Positions 50,551 to 58,319 of a stretch of DNA of 64,000 nucleotides are shown here, one piece after another. The notes under the pieces are model-generated. The model was not told the DNA's origin. It saw only the letters and a list, made by a program, of their open reading frames with translations, and did not search any database. The stretch's first letter is position 1; the number at the start of each line of letters is the position of its first letter. The stretch is from Paraburkholderia sp. (lineage in GTDB: Bacteria > Pseudomonadota > Gammaproteobacteria > Burkholderiales > Burkholderiaceae). The translations under genes and the position numbers were made by a program. The stretch spans positions 62,001-126,000 of the forward strand of contig NZ_JAPWKB010000017.1 of assembly GCF_028283785.1 (NCBI RefSeq). The letters are read 5' to 3'.

Positions 50551-51210
50551 TTGTCCAGTTTCGATCATCAGCGCCGTCCGCTCGTCGTCGGTATCGGCGG
50601 CACGACCCGCGCGGCTTCGTCGACGGAACGCGCACTCGCGTTCGCGCTGCGCGGCGCCGAAGCGTCCGGCGCGCGCACGCGACTGTTCGGCGGCGAGTTT
50701 CTGCATAGCTTGCCGCACTACGCGCCCGAGCAGCTGCAACGCACCGACGCGCAACGCGAATTGATCGAAGCCGTCCGCCATGCCGACGCGGTGATCATCG
50801 CCACGCCCGGCTATCACGGCGGCGTATCCGGCCTTGTCAAAAACGCACTCGACACGCTGGAAGAACTGCGCGACGACCCACGTCCGTATCTGGACGGACG
50901 CGCAGTAGGCTGCATCGTGACCGCATACGGATGGCAGGCCGCCGGTTCCGTGCTGACATCGCTGCGCTCGATCGTCCACGCATTGCGGGGCTGGCCGACA
51001 CCGTTCGGCGCAGGCATCAACACGCTCGAAACCCGCTTCGAAAGCAGCGAGCAATGTTCCGATCCTAAAGTGGTCGCTCAACTGGCGACAGTCGGTGAGC
51101 AGGCTGCGCAATTCGCACTCGCATTCCATCGCGTCGCGGCCCATCAGCGCGACATGCCGGGCGAAGCCGGTGAATCGCACGAAGCGAAGGTGCTGACGCT
51201 CGCGGGTTAA
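50551..51210 (+). CDS. NADPH-dependent FMN reductase family protein
   Basis: A 219-residue flavodoxin-fold reductase: PLVVGIGGTTRAASSTERAL (phosphate-binding loop), ADAVIIATPGYHGGVSGLVK then NALDTLEELRDD (flavin contact) and GWQAAGSVLTSLRSIVHAL. Enzymes of this fold reduce FMN, quinones or azo dyes or supply FMNH2 to monooxygenases. The start is taken as TTG 50551, seven bases after GGAG. No partner monooxygenase is nearby. Confidence 0.85.
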   Translation: MSSFDHQRRPLVVGIGGTTRAASSTERALAFALRGAEASGARTRLFGGEFLHSLPHYAPEQLQRTDAQRELIEAVRHADAVIIATPGYHGGVSGLVKNALDTLEELRDDPRPYLDGRAVGCIVTAYGWQAAGSVLTSLRSIVHALRGWPTPFGAGINTLETRFESSEQCSDPKVVAQLATVGEQAAQFALAFHRVAAHQRDMPGEAGESHEAKVLTLAG

Positions 51211-51546
51211 AAGGCCTCTATAGCGACAACGACGCGCGGCCGTATAGCGCGCGTCGTCCTCTGCCGGTTGTCTGCTCCTCTCCGTTCGCCGCTCGCGCCG
51301 AACTTCATTGCCCGCCCTCTTCGCGGGTCTCCGCGTCTTGCTTACCTCTGTGTTCATCCGCGCATGCCAGTCCATGCGTATTGCTCATGCATTCTTTTTT
51401 CTCATGCATGCGTGCGTCGAACGCATGCGTCGAACGCATGCGTGCATGCGATGCCGGTTCGCGCTAACCGTTGCAGACACACACTGATTTACTTGTCACG
51501 AATGCTTCGTTCACGGTTGACGGGCACGCGCCTACGCTAGATCTGC
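51211..51546. other. Intergenic region with short tandem repeat
   Basis: No gene seen. GCGTCGAACGCAT occurs twice in perfect tandem (51414-51426 and 51427-51439), flanked by several GCATGC words; each unit contains the small inverted repeat GCGT-CGA-ACGC. Confidence 0.45.
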
Positions 51547-51852
51547 ATGGCCACTTTCGTTTCCCGACACGCGAGCGATCGCAACGCAACCGGACTCGAC
51601 CCGCACGATATGAACCGATCCGCACTTCGCTATAAAGGCTATGACGTGGCGCCCGATGCGCAACGTCTTCCGAACGGGCTGTTCGCAGCCAATCTGACCA
51701 TCGGGAAAGCCGCGTCCGGTCATCGGTACGACGCGCATTCGTTCGACGCACTCGATTACTTCTTCGATGAAGAGCACGCATTGGCGTACGCATGCCGGTG
51801 GGGGCGGCTGTGGATCGATAACCGGCACAAGCCACATAAACAGTCGCAATAG
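51547..51852 (+). CDS. Conserved hypothetical protein (small)
   Basis: A 101-residue protein whose conserved-looking core is LRYKGYDVAPDAQRLPNGLF, AANLTIGKA, then FDALDYFFDEEHALAYACRW GRLWID. An internal ATG at the MNRSALRYKGYDV segment may be the true start. No signal or membrane segment and no known domain; related small proteins with a YKGY...F...L pattern are frequent in Burkholderia. Confidence 0.6.
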   Translation: MATFVSRHASDRNATGLDPHDMNRSALRYKGYDVAPDAQRLPNGLFAANLTIGKAASGHRYDAHSFDALDYFFDEEHALAYACRWGRLWIDNRHKPHKQSQ

Positions 51853-51959
51853 CCAGCCCGGTTTCAGCGCGGTCAAGGTCGAATGCGCGCCGATGGGCGT
51901 GCCGCAAAGTGTTGTGCCAGAATGAGCGACGCATCCGCCCGCTCACTCGGAGATCACGC

Positions 51960-53414
51960 ATGACATGGACCGTCGACCGGCAGCTTGCGCTCACCGCATG
52001 CGAAGCCGTAGCAGCGATTCAGGCAGGCCGCCTGAAGGCCGCGGATTACGTCGCGACGCTGCTCGCAAGAGCGGGCTCGCTGTCCACGCTCAACGCGTTG
52101 ACCGTGCTCGACATGGACGGCGCACTGGCCGCCGCACAACGCATCGACGCACTTCCGCCCGCCGCCCGCGCCGCGTTGCCGCTCGCGGGTTTGCCGGTCG
52201 TCATCAAGGACAATATCAACACGCGCAATCTGCCGACCACCGCAGGCACACCAGCGCTCGAAAACTTCGTCACCGCTGAGAACGCGCCGAGTGTCGAACG
52301 GTTGCTGTCGGCCGGTGCCGTGATGATCGGCAAGGCTAACATGCACGAACTCGCGTTCGGCATCACCAGTTCGAACTTGGCGCCACACGCCGGGCCGGTG
52401 CGCAATCCGTACGATCCGCGCCTGATCGCGGGCGGCTCGTCAGGCGGCACCGCAGCGGCCATCGCGGCCCGCTTGAGCCCCGCAGGACTTGGCACCGACA
52501 CCGGCGGCTCGACGCGGATTCCCGCGGCACTGACGGGCATTGCAGGCTTCCGGCCGTCGGTCGGCAACGGCGGCGCCGAGCGCCGCTATCACAACCCGAA
52601 CGCAGTCGTGCCGATCAGTCATACGCGCGACACAATCGGGCCGATGGCGCGCACCGTTGCGGACATCGCACTGCTCGACGGCGTGATCACCGGCGAACGC
52701 GTGCTGCCCGACGTCGAACTTGCGGCTTTGCGAATCGGCCTGCCCACGCCGCTGTGGGACGCGCTCGAACGCGTCGTCGAACAGGTGACGCGCGCGGCGT
52801 TGACACGACTCGAAGCCACCGGCGTCACCTTCGTGCCCGTGGACATGCCCGACCTGCTGCCGCTCAACGACCTTATCGGCGCGCCGGTTGCAATCCGCGA
52901 AGCGCGCGACGACGTGCCCGAGTGGCTCGCCGCCAACAACGCGCCGGTGCGGACCGTGGCGGAAATCGCAGCGCGCATCGCCAGTCCCGACGTTCGGGAT
53001 GCGTACGATGCGATCCTCGCCAACGCGTTGGATCATCTGTATCACGATGCAATGAATGTGCATCGTCCAAAGCTTCAGCAGCACTATGCGGACACCTTCG
53101 CAACGCACCGACTCGACGCGTTGTTATTCCCCACCACGCGACTCGTTGCGGTGCCGGTCGATGAACTGAACTGTTCGTCGACGGTAACGATAGACGGCGC
53201 AACACCGATCGATGAAATGGCGGCCTTCCTGCGCAACACCGACCCCGCGAGCAACGCGGGCATTCCCGGCCTCTCGCTGCCCGCTGGCGTCACCGATCAC
53301 GGCCTGCCGGTCGGCCTGGAACTCGACGGCCCGCTCGGCAGCGACCGACGCCTTCTGGCAATCGGCATCGCGTTCGAACGCGTGCTGGGCGTACTGCCCG
53401 CGCCCGTGCTTTGA
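51960..53414 (+). CDS. Amidase, indoleacetamide hydrolase-like
   Basis: A 484-residue amidase-signature enzyme with the Ser-cisSer-Lys triad: Lys in LPVVIKDNINTRNLPTTAGT, cis-Ser in IAGGSSGGTAAAIAARLSPA and nucleophile Ser in GTDTGGSTRIPAALTGIAGF. The overall match is to the indoleacetamide/mandelamide hydrolase branch, which hydrolyses aryl amides to acids, for example indole-3-acetamide to auxin. No indoleacetamide-forming monooxygenase is adjacent, so the physiological substrate is open. Its stop overlaps the cdh start (TGATG). Confidence 0.85.
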   Translation: MTWTVDRQLALTACEAVAAIQAGRLKAADYVATLLARAGSLSTLNALTVLDMDGALAAAQRIDALPPAARAALPLAGLPVVIKDNINTRNLPTTAGTPALENFVTAENAPSVERLLSAGAVMIGKANMHELAFGITSSNLAPHAGPVRNPYDPRLIAGGSSGGTAAAIAARLSPAGLGTDTGGSTRIPAALTGIAGFRPSVGNGGAERRYHNPNAVVPISHTRDTIGPMARTVADIALLDGVITGERVLPDVELAALRIGLPTPLWDALERVVEQVTRAALTRLEATGVTFVPVDMPDLLPLNDLIGAPVAIREARDDVPEWLAANNAPVRTVAEIAARIASPDVRDAYDAILANALDHLYHDAMNVHRPKLQQHYADTFATHRLDALLFPTTRLVAVPVDELNCSSTVTIDGATPIDEMAAFLRNTDPASNAGIPGLSLPAGVTDHGLPVGLELDGPLGSDRRLLAIGIAFERVLGVLPAPVL

Positions 53415-54235
53415 TGCGAGGTCCGATGGGGACGGCGCCCTCGACCACAACGACCACAACCGGCATTCGACACACCTCGCGCCTGATCCGCGCGTCCATC
53501 GCGCTATGCTCGGCTATAGCGATGGCGGGATGCGCGCACCTTGCGTCGCGCGTTGCCGCACTCGATCCGGACGCATTGTGGAAGATCGTCGGACTGCAAT
53601 GCGTGCCTTCGCAACGGGATCTGCACCGGCCCGGACAATGCACCTTCGTCGATCTCACGCAGCGGTATGCGGTATTGAAAGACATCAGCGGACGCGCACA
53701 GCATCTGTTAATTCCGACGGATCGCATCACCGGCATCGAAAGCCCCGAGATTGTCGCGGCCGATGCACCGGAATACTGGTCTTATGCGTGGCTATCGCGC
53801 CGGTACGTCGAGGCGTCGCTGAAGCAGACGGTCACCGCTAACGCGATGGGTATGGAAATCAACTCCAAGTATCGACGCTCGCAGCAACAGTTACATATCC
53901 ATCTCGACTGCATGCGAAAGGACGTCACGACGGCACTCGCAAGTCATCGCAACGACACCGTCGGCCAGTGGCGCTGGGACACACTCGACGGCCAGCGCTA
54001 CAGGATCATGCGCGTGACCTCGCTCACGCAGACGAACAACCCGTTTCACATCGTCGCGCGCGATAAAAAAGACCCCGTCGCAATGGGTATGCAAACCATT
54101 CTGGTGACGGGCGCAAGCGCATCCACTACGCAGGATGGCTGGCTGATCGTCAATAGCGGCATGGACGTCGACAACGGCAGCGGTTCGGCGGAAGGTCTAC
54201 TCGATCACGGCTGCGCGATTGCACCGCGCCATTGA
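53414..54235 (+). CDS. cdh: CDP-diacylglycerol diphosphatase
   Basis: A 273-residue exported enzyme: leader RLIRASIALCSAIAMAGCAH with lipobox AGC, then ALWKIVGLQCVPSQRDLHRP, CTFVDLTQRYAVLKDISGRA, LLIPTDRITGIESPEIVAAD and YWSYAWLSRRYVEASL. The HxH-type catalytic segment QLHIHLDCMRKDV is the hallmark of CDP-diacylglycerol pyrophosphatase, which releases CMP and phosphatidate. ATG 53414 overlaps the amidase stop, so the two are probably co-expressed although the functions are unrelated. Confidence 0.9.
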   Translation: MRGPMGTAPSTTTTTTGIRHTSRLIRASIALCSAIAMAGCAHLASRVAALDPDALWKIVGLQCVPSQRDLHRPGQCTFVDLTQRYAVLKDISGRAQHLLIPTDRITGIESPEIVAADAPEYWSYAWLSRRYVEASLKQTVTANAMGMEINSKYRRSQQQLHIHLDCMRKDVTTALASHRNDTVGQWRWDTLDGQRYRIMRVTSLTQTNNPFHIVARDKKDPVAMGMQTILVTGASASTTQDGWLIVNSGMDVDNGSGSAEGLLDHGCAIAPRH

Positions 54236-54394
54236 TGCGCGCGACGGCATTTAGCCCCTTTTTTAGGGGCTTTCCATTCCTGTCATCCGCACATGCTTTG
54301 CCGAACAAATTGGTTCGACCCGCACATCGTCGCGCTTAGGATCGCATCTGAACGGGCATCGTCGTTGCCCATCCCAGCCCCAACTGCGAACCCG

Positions 54395-55492
54395 ATGGCG
54401 ATCTACCTGGACGAAACTCAACGCGCGGCACTCGCGCGCTTACGTGCCACCTGGACGTGGCGCACCGAATGGCCCACGTGGCTGTTGATCGTCGTGCTTT
54501 ATGGAAGCTGGCTGGCGATCGTATTCCACATACGCATGCTGGGATTACCTCTGGCAACCGCACTGCTGGCCGCGCATGGCGCCTGGTATATGTCGTTGCA
54601 GCATGAGTTGCTGCACGGTCATCCAACGCGCTCGCCCTTTATCAACGGCATGCTGGGCTTTATGCCGTTCGCGGTGTGGTTTCCGTATGGCATCTATCGC
54701 GACGCGCATCTTCAGCATCACGACGATGCGCATCTGACGCAACCCGATCACGACCCGGAAAGTTACTTCATCGACGCGCGTGCGTGGCAGCGCGCCGGTC
54801 CGGTCACGCGCGCATTGCTGACCGTGCGTAATACGTTTATCGGACGTTTGCTGGTGGGTCCGGCGTTCTCGATCGCGGGCACAGCCGCCGACGCTGCGCG
54901 CAAATTCGTGAACGGCGACTGGCGCGATATGCCCTTATGGATTGCCCATGCTTGCATGCTCATTGCGCTGACCGCGTGGCTCGATCGCGTGTCAGGCATG
55001 CCCGCATGGCTGTTCATTTTCGGTGTCGGATATGGCGCGTTGTCGATCAGTTCCGTGCGCTCGTTTTATGAACATCGCGCGGCGCATGTGCCCGCGCATC
55101 GATCCGTGCTGAACGAAACAAACTGGTTCTGGCGCGCGCTGTTTCTGAACAACAACTACCATCTGGTTCATCATGATCTGCCGCATGTGCCGTGGTTCGC
55201 GCTGAGAGATGTCTACGAGACATACCGTCAACAATACATCGAACGCTCGGGAGGATTTCTGGTAAAGGGATACAGCGAATGGTTGAAGCTCTACGCGCTC
55301 ACTCAAAACGCCCACCCGGTCCATGGCGTCTCATCCAGTGCAAGCCGCCGCATTCCGGCTGCTGCTGGCAGTTTTGCAGCTAAATTGCGGATAAAATTGA
55401 TGGTGGTTATCCGTCAGGGAGAACGCTATGAGGCTCACCCACCCGCTTCTACTGAACGCCAAAGCACAAGACAAGCCCTACAAGATCCGTGA
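54395..55492 (+). CDS. Fatty-acid desaturase family membrane protein with altered C-terminus
   Basis: A 365-residue integral membrane di-iron enzyme. Three His boxes are present: HELLHGH (about residue 70), HLQHHDDAH (about 107) and HLVHHDLPH (about 260). Hydrophobic helices fill the regions between. The family covers acyl desaturases and carotene or xylene hydroxylases. After ALTQNAHPVHGV the frame runs for about 50 residues into the promoter and first codons of an integrase stump, ending at 55492; the native C-terminus was probably lost to the insertion. The start at ATG 54395 (MAIYLDETQ) is preferred over an upstream in-frame ATG at 54293. Confidence 0.8.
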   Translation: MAIYLDETQRAALARLRATWTWRTEWPTWLLIVVLYGSWLAIVFHIRMLGLPLATALLAAHGAWYMSLQHELLHGHPTRSPFINGMLGFMPFAVWFPYGIYRDAHLQHHDDAHLTQPDHDPESYFIDARAWQRAGPVTRALLTVRNTFIGRLLVGPAFSIAGTAADAARKFVNGDWRDMPLWIAHACMLIALTAWLDRVSGMPAWLFIFGVGYGALSISSVRSFYEHRAAHVPAHRSVLNETNWFWRALFLNNNYHLVHHDLPHVPWFALRDVYETYRQQYIERSGGFLVKGYSEWLKLYALTQNAHPVHGVSSSASRRIPAAAGSFAAKLRIKLMVVIRQGERYEAHPPASTERQSTRQALQDP

Positions 55493-55575
55493 TCGCGATT
55501 CCATGTGTCTGCGGGTCTCGACAGCGGGCTCCAAAACATGGAAGTTCGACTATCGCCTAGATGGAAAGGCCTGTA
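55428..55575 (+). pseudogene. Phage-type integrase stump (N-terminal residues only)
   Basis: A frame opening at ATG 55428 with GGGAGAACG upstream reads LLLNAKAQDKPYKIRDRDSM, CLRVSTAGSKTWKFDYRLDG, the N-terminal arm-binding region of P4-like integrases (NAKPQDKPYKLxDGxGMYLxVxPxGxKxWRFDYR). Similarity stops about residue 47, where the 3' end of the convergent LysR gene begins. The rest of the enzyme is gone. It marks the left edge of the catabolic block. Confidence 0.7.
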
Positions 55576-55586
55576 CCCACCCACCT

Positions 55587-56495
55587 CTAGCGACCGCGGA
55601 GGCGTTGTTCTTGAGCGATTTCGGTCAACCAAACCACGAAGGCCGCGCACTGTGGATTGACGAGACTGTGCGGTTCGTAGACAAGGTGAAACGCTTCCTG
55701 CGTCGGTAAGTGGGGTAGCAATGGTGCAATTAATTGCCCACCCTCCAACATATGCTCGACCAGCGACGAGCGAGCCAGCGCTACGCCTTGTCCAAGCTCC
55801 GCAGCTTTCAGCGCGGAAATCAAGGTGTCGAACTGCATTCCCTTTGAAGAATCCACCTTGGGCGCCCCCGCCTTCTTTAACCAATAGCCCCAACCTTCTT
55901 CATATCCCAGCACATGCAGCAACTCATAGTGCGCAAGGTCCCTTGGAGAGGACAAAGGTGCATCTGATAGGGGAAGTGTAGGCGAGCACACTGGCAGCAG
56001 AGTGTCCCATGTCAAACGCTCCACTCTTAATCCGCTCCATTCGCCGTGGCCATAACGGATTTCCAGATCTGCTTCGCTGTCTGTCACGCTACTATCTCCG
56101 CCCCAGATGTTGCTCGTAATGCGCAGATTGACGTCGGGGTGCCGGCGGCGAAACTCAGGCAAACGTGTGGCAAGCCACTGCGTGTAGAAAACAAGGCTCA
56201 CGCGGACCGTCAGCAATCTTTTGTGGCCTTGCCCGAAAATTTCAGCCGTCGCCGCTGCGAGACGCTCGATAGCCTGGTGAACAACCGGCAAATAAGCCAA
56301 CCCGGCTTCGGTAAGCTCAATACCGCGGGGCAGCCGTTTAAATAGCGCGGCCCCTAGTTGCGCTTCGAGGCCCTTAACCTGTTGGCTCACCGCAGCTTGC
56401 GTGAGATTCAGTTCAGTCGCGGCATGCGTAAAGTTGAGGTGCCGAGCTGACGATTCGAAAGCGCGCAGCCAGTTGAGCGGGGGCAATTGTTTCAT
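55587..56495 (-). CDS. LysR-family regulator of the catabolic cluster
   Basis: A 302-residue LysR regulator of the GcvA-like type: LPPLNWLRAFESSARHLNFT, HAATELNLTQAAVSQQVKGL then a substrate-binding domain with LEIRYGHGEWSGLRVERLTW. It is the last gene of the minus-strand block of permease, GMC dehydrogenase and tandem CoA-transferase, and probably regulates it. A 24-bp perfect palindrome lies 140 bp upstream of its start. Confidence 0.88.
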   Translation of the reverse strand: MKQLPPLNWLRAFESSARHLNFTHAATELNLTQAAVSQQVKGLEAQLGAALFKRLPRGIELTEAGLAYLPVVHQAIERLAAATAEIFGQGHKRLLTVRVSLVFYTQWLATRLPEFRRRHPDVNLRITSNIWGGDSSVTDSEADLEIRYGHGEWSGLRVERLTWDTLLPVCSPTLPLSDAPLSSPRDLAHYELLHVLGYEEGWGYWLKKAGAPKVDSSKGMQFDTLISALKAAELGQGVALARSSLVEHMLEGGQLIAPLLPHLPTQEAFHLVYEPHSLVNPQCAAFVVWLTEIAQEQRLRGR

Positions 56496-56634
56496 CGGGC
56501 GAGATCTCGGATTGCGACGATTAAGCGTAGCCGCAACGTGCGGACCCGGAGCGAATTTTACTCGTAGGCGCCTGCTTCTCCAGACGGATAAACGCCGACA
56601 GATTCGCTCCTGGCTTTCAATTCGTTGCCGAGTG

Positions 56635-56658
56635 CCTGCATCAGATATCTGATGCAGG
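56635..56658. promoter_or_regulatory. 24-bp perfect palindrome
   Basis: CCTGCATCAGAT is followed directly by its reverse complement, giving a 24-bp perfect inverted repeat between the NCS1 permease and LysR genes. There is no T-tract, so an operator is more likely than a terminator. It is not the T-N11-A form typical of LysR proteins. Confidence 0.5.
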
Positions 56659-56751
56659 ACCGGGAAGACACCCGACTACTTTGCACCGTCGAATCACAGC
56701 CAGATGATTCGAGGCCATCCAGTCGCAGTCGATGTATTGAGCCTGCTGTGA

Positions 56752-58206
56752 CTATCGGTCGACGTCGAGGCCAACGTCGGCCTGTCTGGCAAGAACGCGC
56801 TCTGTCTGGGTATCCAGAGAACGACATACCCAGAAATAGACACCGGCTGAAACCACAAGACCGATGACCATCCCGATATCGATATTGCCGATGAGTTTCG
56901 CAAATGGGCCGATGTAAAACCCGTTCGAAGAGAAAGGAATCATCGCGGCAAAACCAATGAAATACGCGCTCAACCCGCGCCAGTTCCAACGTCCATACAT
57001 CCCTCTGGGATTAAAAATCTCACGCACCGAGTATTCGGTCTTCCGCACAAGATAGAAATCCACCAGATTGATTGCGGTCCATGGCGTGAAGAGGTACAGC
57101 AGAACGCCAAGGAAGTCGCCGAACTTCGCCAGAAAGTCTCCCGAAGCATCGAGTGCGATGAGTGTCGCCGCAACAGCGACGATCAGAAGACTGATAAGCC
57201 GCGCCCTGACGGAAGAACGAGCCGGTTTGAACGAGTCTGCGATGCTGAGCAGCGTGAGCGACGCTCCATAGAAATTCAGGCTGGCCATGGTCACGAGTGC
57301 CGCCAGAGACAGAACAAGCGTCAACACGCCAAAGCCTGGATAAATCGAATCGCCAAGGAGTTGTACCGCAGCCGAAATATCAGCCTTGGCGTGAAAAGTC
57401 GCGGCTGCCGCGCCGACCAGCATCATCGACGCTCCACCGATAAACGCGCCAAGGTATGTCCACCAGAACGACGCACGAACACCCACATTCGCGGGCATAT
57501 ATCGTGAGTAATCGGACACATAGATCGCCCAGCTCAACTGGTAGGCGGCCGCTGCGAAAAACTGGATGAAAAACGGCACGCCGTGAAACTCACTCAGACT
57601 GAATTGCGATGCGTCGAATTTGACGGAGAAGCCTACACCAACGGCGAAGATGATCAGAACAATCGTCATCGACACGGCGATCCATTGCTGAGCCTTATGA
57701 ATCCAGTCGTGCCCAAGAAATGCCACGGCGAGCGACAGCACGGTGAACGCGAGAAGGCCGTGCTTCGGGTCGATATGTATCAGGTTGTGGATCGTATCGC
57801 CGGCCAGTACCTGATTAAATGCGTTGTAGCCCACGTAGGTGACAAGCGCCACAACCCACACGAGCAGCGCGCCCATGTAGCCAAATTGCGGGCGCGACTG
57901 GATCATCTGCGGCAATCCGAGTTGCGGCCCCTGAGTGGAGTGGAATGCCATGAAGAAGGTGCCGAACGCAGTTCCCAGCACGGCTGCAATGGCCGTCCAC
58001 AATAGGTTGGCGCCCATCGCCACGCCAATGGCGCCAACGGCGAGCGTCGCGATTTGTGTCGACCCCGAGAACCAGATCGCGCCGAGATGCCAGATCTTGC
58101 CGTGCCGCTCCGAGTGCGGAACGTAGTCGATGCACCGACGCTCGACGCCCAGACGAATTTTCGCCGGCGTCGTCGCCGGGGCAACAGATGAGGTTGTTTG
58201 CTGCAT
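56752..58206 (-). CDS. NCS1-family permease (cytosine/purine/hydantoin transporter type)
   Basis: A 484-residue 12-helix transporter of the nucleobase:cation symporter-1 family. Characteristic stretches: GAIWFSGSTQIATLAVGAIG, FGTFFMAFHSTQGPQLGLPQ, MIQSRPQFGYMGALLVWVVA, YVGYNAFNQ, YQLSWAIYVSDYSRYMP and FTPWTAINLVDFYLVRKTEY. ATG 58206 follows GGAGA. NCS1 carriers import cytosine, allantoin, hydantoins, thiamine and similar small molecules. Placed in a probable DMSP cluster it may be the DMSP or related uptake system in place of the usual BCCT carrier; this is inference. Confidence 0.88.
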   Translation of the reverse strand: MQQTTSSVAPATTPAKIRLGVERRCIDYVPHSERHGKIWHLGAIWFSGSTQIATLAVGAIGVAMGANLLWTAIAAVLGTAFGTFFMAFHSTQGPQLGLPQMIQSRPQFGYMGALLVWVVALVTYVGYNAFNQVLAGDTIHNLIHIDPKHGLLAFTVLSLAVAFLGHDWIHKAQQWIAVSMTIVLIIFAVGVGFSVKFDASQFSLSEFHGVPFFIQFFAAAAYQLSWAIYVSDYSRYMPANVGVRASFWWTYLGAFIGGASMMLVGAAAATFHAKADISAAVQLLGDSIYPGFGVLTLVLSLAALVTMASLNFYGASLTLLSIADSFKPARSSVRARLISLLIVAVAATLIALDASGDFLAKFGDFLGVLLYLFTPWTAINLVDFYLVRKTEYSVREIFNPRGMYGRWNWRGLSAYFIGFAAMIPFSSNGFYIGPFAKLIGNIDIGMVIGLVVSAGVYFWVCRSLDTQTERVLARQADVGLDVDR

Positions 58207-58319
58207 GATTGTCTCCAGATCTTTTTTGCTATTTCGGGTGATTCGACGCGCCACCCGTCTATGCGCTCCGCGCGTCAATACGCAAAACTCGCGAATTCGT
58301 GCGCGGAAAACCGAACCTG

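Noticed and set aside
51414..51439. Tandem 13-bp repeat as a regulatory array
   Set aside because: Only two copies, no neighbouring regulator and far from a gene start; kept only as a minor repeat.
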